Positions 60,219 to 64,000 of a DNA stretch of 64,000 nt are shown in pieces. The notes under the pieces are model-generated. The model made no database searches, had not been told where the DNA came from, and worked only from the letters and a program-made list of their open reading frames with translations. How positions within the stretch are numbered: the first letter of the stretch is position 1; every line of letters begins with the position of its first letter. A program made the position numbers and the translations under genes. The stretch comes from an uncultured Eubacteriales bacterium (GTDB lineage: Bacteria > Bacillota > Clostridia > Oscillospirales > UBA644), in contig CAUHAO010000004.1 of the NCBI GenBank assembly GCA_959604355.1, positions 25,015 through 89,014 of the forward strand. The letters run 5' to 3'.

Positions 60219-62123
60219 TTAATGTTCTTCGCCGAGGACACGGCGGCGGGCTTCCTCTTTGTCGTTCTGGAGCATATAGAGGTTGTAGTATCTGCCTTTT
60301 TTCTCAAGCAGCTGCTGATGCGTGCCTTGCTCTTTGATTTCGCCGTGGGAAAGATAAATTATATTGTCCGCGTGCTGTATCGTCGAGAGACGGTGCGCGA
60401 CGATGAGCATCGTGCCGATATCCATCATTTTTTCGAGCGAATTCTGAATGAGGAGCTCTGTTTCGGTGTCGATATTCGCGGTCGCTTCGTCAAGTATCAT
60501 TATTTCGGGCTTGTGGATTATTGTTCTTGCGAATGAGAGCAGTTGGCGCTGACCGGCGGAGAAGTTGTTGCCGCGTTCGCGCACTTCTTCATCAAGACCT
60601 CGAGGTAATTTGTTGATAAATTTGTCTGCGTTGACGTATCTGCACGCCTCCATGACCTCTTCATCCGTTACCCCGTCCTTGTTGAGCAGAATATTGCTGC
60701 GTATCGTGCCTGAGAAAAGGAACACGTCCTGCAGCATCTGCCCAAAGTGTTTGCGCAGGGATGCGATCTTTATTTTTTTGATGTTTATACCGTCGATGAG
60801 TATTTCGCCCTTCTGTATTTCGTAATTGCGGCATATCAGCGCGAGTATCGTCGTTTTGCCCGAGCCTGTCGCGCCGACAAAAGCGACGGTTTGATTTGCG
60901 TCGACCTTAAAGGATACGTCTTTGAGTACCCATTCTCCGGGAACATAGCTGAACCACACGTTGCGGAACTCTATTTCTCCGCGCACGGTCTCGAGGTCTA
61001 TCGCATCGGGTCCGTCAATGACATTTGGCTCGATGTTGAATATCGTGAATATTTTCTCCGCTGATGCAAATGCTGACTGCAGCCAGTTGAATTGTTCCGC
61101 AAGGCTTTGTATAGGGTTAAAGAATTTGGAAATAAACATGTAGAATGTAACGACGGTACCGCTGGTGATGGTTTGTCCGAGGAAAACAGTGTTCTTTATG
61201 TAGCCGCGCCCGCCGAGGTAGAGCAGACACAGCACCGACGAGATGTAGAGCATATATACTATCGGGCGGAAAATGCCGAAAACGAAGATCTGTTCGCGCT
61301 TTGCTTTCTCAAGTCGCTTGTTCTTTTGGTTGAATTGCTCCATTTTGCGGTCTTCGCGGTTGAATATCTGGATTATTTTCATACCCGAAAGGTTTTCGGA
61401 GAGGAAGATATTTATATTCGTCGTGCCGTCTTTGACTCTGCGATGAGCGCGGCGCGAGAATTTACGAAAAATGAGTGTGAAAAGAACTATGAAGGGCACA
61501 AAACACAGTACCATAAGTGTTAATTCATAGTTCAGGCAGAACATTGCGACGAGTACGCCCAGAATTATAAACGCGTTCTTGAGAAGGTTGACGATGACGT
61601 TTGTGAACATGCGGGATATGGCATCTGTATCGTTTGTGACACGCGTGACGAGGACTCCGACGGGGATCGTCGTGAGCTGAGAGTGGGACAGCGACTCAAT
61701 ATGAGTGAAGAGGTCTACACGGATGTTTGAAAGTATTTTTTGTCCCGTTTTCTGCAGGACGATCGCCTGTATGTATGAGCAGACGAGGGAAACGGCGAGA
61801 GTCGCGGCATAAAGGCCGACCATCGTGAGAAGTTGAGACATTTCAAACTTGTTTTTTATCATTTCCTCGATGCTGCCTATCAGCAACGGGGAGATGATAT
61901 CATAGGCGATTGAGAAAAGCATTACCACGAGCACAAACAGGAAGTTTTTCCAATACGGCTTTGCGTAAACGAGCAGACGGCGGATTATTTCCGTGTCTTT
62001 CATATTCCGGTCAAAACCGATGGCTTCTTTTTTGTCTTTCATCATGGCGAAAGCAATGATGAAAACGAGCGCGAACGCGCCGATGACGCCGCCGACAAGA
62101 AGGAGCGGATATAAATCAGACAT
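60219..62123 (-). CDS. ABC exporter half-transporter, subunit 2
   Basis: Fused permease-ATPase of 634 residues. An extra N-terminal helix (YPLLLVGGVIGAFALVFII) precedes a six-helix type-1 exporter domain (about 65-345). The ATPase has Walker A GATGSGKTT, Q-loop QMLQDVFLFS, Walker B IMILDEATANID and H-loop AHRLST; its signature reads NNFSAGQRQ, with Phe-Ser-Ala in place of LSGGQ's usual residues. AAGGAGG sets the start at 62123. Its start overlaps the upstream partner's stop by eight bases, so they form a heterodimer. Substrate (drug, lipid or peptide) unknown. Confidence 0.93.
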   Translation of the reverse strand: MSDLYPLLLVGGVIGAFALVFIIAFAMMKDKKEAIGFDRNMKDTEIIRRLLVYAKPYWKNFLFVLVVMLFSIAYDIISPLLIGSIEEMIKNKFEMSQLLTMVGLYAATLAVSLVCSYIQAIVLQKTGQKILSNIRVDLFTHIESLSHSQLTTIPVGVLVTRVTNDTDAISRMFTNVIVNLLKNAFIILGVLVAMFCLNYELTLMVLCFVPFIVLFTLIFRKFSRRAHRRVKDGTTNINIFLSENLSGMKIIQIFNREDRKMEQFNQKNKRLEKAKREQIFVFGIFRPIVYMLYISSVLCLLYLGGRGYIKNTVFLGQTITSGTVVTFYMFISKFFNPIQSLAEQFNWLQSAFASAEKIFTIFNIEPNVIDGPDAIDLETVRGEIEFRNVWFSYVPGEWVLKDVSFKVDANQTVAFVGATGSGKTTILALICRNYEIQKGEILIDGINIKKIKIASLRKHFGQMLQDVFLFSGTIRSNILLNKDGVTDEEVMEACRYVNADKFINKLPRGLDEEVRERGNNFSAGQRQLLSFARTIIHKPEIMILDEATANIDTETELLIQNSLEKMMDIGTMLIVAHRLSTIQHADNIIYLSHGEIKEQGTHQQLLEKKGRYYNLYMLQNDKEEARRRVLGEEH

Positions 62124-63897
62124 TATCGTTTTCCTCCTTGTCATCAAGTTTCTGCAGGTCGACCATTGTGCGGTAAGAGGGGCATGTTGCATAAAGGTCG
62201 TTGTGCGTACCGACCGCGATGACTTTACCATCGTCGATGAATATTATTTTATCCATCTTTTCGATTGTCGTTATGCGGTGTGCGATGAGGATAGTCGTCT
62301 TGCCTTTACGGTTCTTGCGAAGACTTCCGAGGATTGATTTTTCGGTCTTTACGTCGACCGCCGAAACTGAGTCGTCAAGGATGAGCACCGCCGCGTTTTT
62401 CATAAGCGCGCGGGCAATGGAAATACGCTGCTTTTGTCCGCCCGAAACTGTCACGCCGCGTTCGCCGAGGATCGTTTTATACGCGTCGCCGAAGCCCATT
62501 ATGTCGTCGTGAACGTTGCTTATTTTTGCCGCGTCCGAAATGTCGTCTGCGGTGCCGTTATCTGTGGCGAAAGAAATGTTGTTTTCTATCGTGTCGCTGA
62601 AAAGAAAATTGTCCTGCGGTACATACGACGAGAATTTGCGTACGGTATGTATCGGGATCGTGTTTATATCCTTGCCGTCAAGGAATACCGTGCCGTCGGG
62701 CACATTATAGGTACGAAGTATGAGGTCAACGATTGTCGTTTTGCCTGATCCTGTTTTGCCGATTATACCGACGTTTTCACCCGCGTTGATGCAGAATGAG
62801 ACGTCATGCAGCACATCATTTTCAGTGCCCGGATAGCGGAAAGTGAGGTTTCGGAATTCAATGTTTCCGTACAGTTCGTTCACATCTTCAACGCCGGGTT
62901 TGTCGCATACGTCCGGTTTTGCGTCAAGCAGTTCGGAAATTCGGTCAAGCGAAGCTTTGCCGCGAGAACCCATCTCTATGAGCTGGGATATAGCCATTAT
63001 CGGCCATACTGTCGCGGTGAAATATCCTATGAATTCAACGAGCTGGCCCGCATTAAAAGTGCCTTTGTAAACGAGAAAACCACCGTAACCGAGAATAACG
63101 CAGATAACGGATTCAACAAAGAGCGTGACGAGAATATTGAGAAGGGTGGAGGCTTTTGTGTATTCGACGTTCGCGTTTTCGTTATTCTTATTGAGCTTGC
63201 GAAAGCGGAGCAGCTCCGTTCCTTCCTTGACAAACGCTTTTATGACGGCAATGCCCGAAAAACTTTCCTGAGAAAAGTCTGACAACAGCGAGAAAGCCTC
63301 CTGCCGCGTAGCCCATTTCTTCGTCATCGTTTTGCCTATGAGCGTGCCGGATGCAAGCAGTAATGCCATCGGAACGAGTGAAAACAGCGTCAGAAGAATA
63401 TTCATGCGCATCATTTTTGTTATCGCCAGCACGCCCAGGAACGCCGCGTCGCAAACCATCATGACGCCGCTGCCGAAACAGTCCTGTACCGTTTCGAGAT
63501 CGTTTGTGAAGAGAGACATGAGGTTGCCGACCTTGTTGACCTGATAATACTGCTGAGAAAGGTCTTTGCAATGGTCAAACATTCTGTTGCGCAGATCTGA
63601 CTCGACTTTTATCGCCGAGCCGAAAAAGCATATTCTCCACGTGAAACGGCCCGTGACGAGGACGAGAATGACAATAAAGAGCGGTTTGCATATATGTTCG
63701 AGCAGAAAGTCCATATCAAAAGCATACATAGTGCCGTTGAGCATGACTTGTCCGTCATTTATTCCGTTTACGACCATCTGGTAGAGTTCGGGAACAATGA
63801 GTTGGAAATAGTCGACCGCGACAAGAGCCGCGAGGCCTATTATGAGGGCATACGAGTACCGTAGATAGTACCTGTTTATGTGTTTGCCGAATATCAC
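62116..63897 (-). CDS. ABC exporter half-transporter, subunit 1
   Basis: A 593-residue permease-ATPase fusion. Six helices (about 15-310), then an ATPase with Walker A GKTGSGKTT, signature TVSGGQKQR, H-loop AHRITT. Walker B ends LILDDSVSAVD: the catalytic Glu after the Asp is Asp, so this is the degenerate site typical of asymmetric exporters such as BmrCD or TM287/288, while the partner keeps LDEA. Start chosen as GTG at 63897, five bases after AAGGAG; the ATG at 63921 has no ribosome-binding site. Confidence 0.92.
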   Translation of the reverse strand: MIFGKHINRYYLRYSYALIIGLAALVAVDYFQLIVPELYQMVVNGINDGQVMLNGTMYAFDMDFLLEHICKPLFIVILVLVTGRFTWRICFFGSAIKVESDLRNRMFDHCKDLSQQYYQVNKVGNLMSLFTNDLETVQDCFGSGVMMVCDAAFLGVLAITKMMRMNILLTLFSLVPMALLLASGTLIGKTMTKKWATRQEAFSLLSDFSQESFSGIAVIKAFVKEGTELLRFRKLNKNNENANVEYTKASTLLNILVTLFVESVICVILGYGGFLVYKGTFNAGQLVEFIGYFTATVWPIMAISQLIEMGSRGKASLDRISELLDAKPDVCDKPGVEDVNELYGNIEFRNLTFRYPGTENDVLHDVSFCINAGENVGIIGKTGSGKTTIVDLILRTYNVPDGTVFLDGKDINTIPIHTVRKFSSYVPQDNFLFSDTIENNISFATDNGTADDISDAAKISNVHDDIMGFGDAYKTILGERGVTVSGGQKQRISIARALMKNAAVLILDDSVSAVDVKTEKSILGSLRKNRKGKTTILIAHRITTIEKMDKIIFIDDGKVIAVGTHNDLYATCPSYRTMVDLQKLDDKEENDNV

Positions 63898-63945
63898 TTT
63901 TTCTCCTTCTCTCCGTTGCATATATCAATTTATTACACCATAAGC

Positions 63946-63973
63946 AAAAATGCTTGCTCGCAAGGGCATTTTT
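63946..63973. terminator. Bidirectional terminator at the window end
   Basis: AAAAATGC-TTGC pairs with GCAA-(GG bulge)-GCATTTTT. It probably ends a gene lying beyond the window. Confidence 0.75.
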
Positions 63974-64000
63974 ACGACGCCGTCAATAGAGCAGAGACGC

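Overview
The window looks like the chromosome of a Bacillota (Firmicutes) member of class Clostridia, probably an anaerobic gut or environmental lineage known mainly from metagenomes. The signs are SpoVG, the plsX/acyl-carrier/rnc block, dprA-topA-trmFO, an ECF vitamin-type S component, AsnA-type asparagine synthetase, a PPi-type phosphofructokinase, a DUF5696 carbohydrate-transport operon, near-consensus sigma-A promoters, AGGAGG ribosome-binding sites and a tRNA with encoded CCA. G+C is about 50% by eye. No prophage, CRISPR array or intact transposase is visible.

Layout. 1-5.3 kb: the 3' part of a phosphofructokinase gene; a leftward group (hypothetical protein, ECF S component behind a candidate attenuator, membrane protein, dCMP deaminase); then the rpsF-ssb-rpsR operon. 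5.3-11.4 kb: ispF, a zinc-site membrane protein, rsmG, a foreign-looking AT-rich cupin islet bounded by inverted repeats and a five-hairpin array, then a GNAT gene and secA leftward. 11.5-19.3 kb: yifB/comM, murE, an HD phosphohydrolase, a decayed 4Fe-4S protein gene, a small lipoprotein, tRNA-Ser, a Cu/Zn-SOD-like protein and a WG-repeat lipoprotein. 19.4-32.4 kb: a long rightward housekeeping run (ktrB-ktrA, an rRNA/tRNA methyltransferase, dprA, topA, an SDR, trmFO, plsX, an acyl-carrier-like gene without its serine, rnc, an Elp3-like radical SAM protein, an oxidoreductase, a membrane protein). 32.4-36.9 kb: spoVG (leftward), murC and a two-component pair.

37.3-54.8 kb is the accessory heart of the window. 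A consensus promoter drives eight genes in tight rightward order: a 975-residue substrate-binding protein with two beta-sandwich modules, a permease pair, an anchored NHL-propeller protein, a Yip1-like membrane protein, a DUF5696 lipoprotein and a second permease pair. There is no ATPase gene, so a shared MsmK-type ATPase elsewhere must be assumed. The two-component system lies directly upstream. Directly downstream, behind a second consensus promoter and a folded leader RNA, is a 1598-residue secreted helical protein whose strong codon bias suggests very high expression. I read the whole block as an uncharacterised surface glycan recognition, processing and uptake system.

54.9-60.2 kb groups enzymes around aspartate (asnA, asnS, an aspartate aminotransferase, purB). 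60.2-63.9 kb is a heterodimeric ABC exporter pair read leftward, and the window ends in an upstream terminator.
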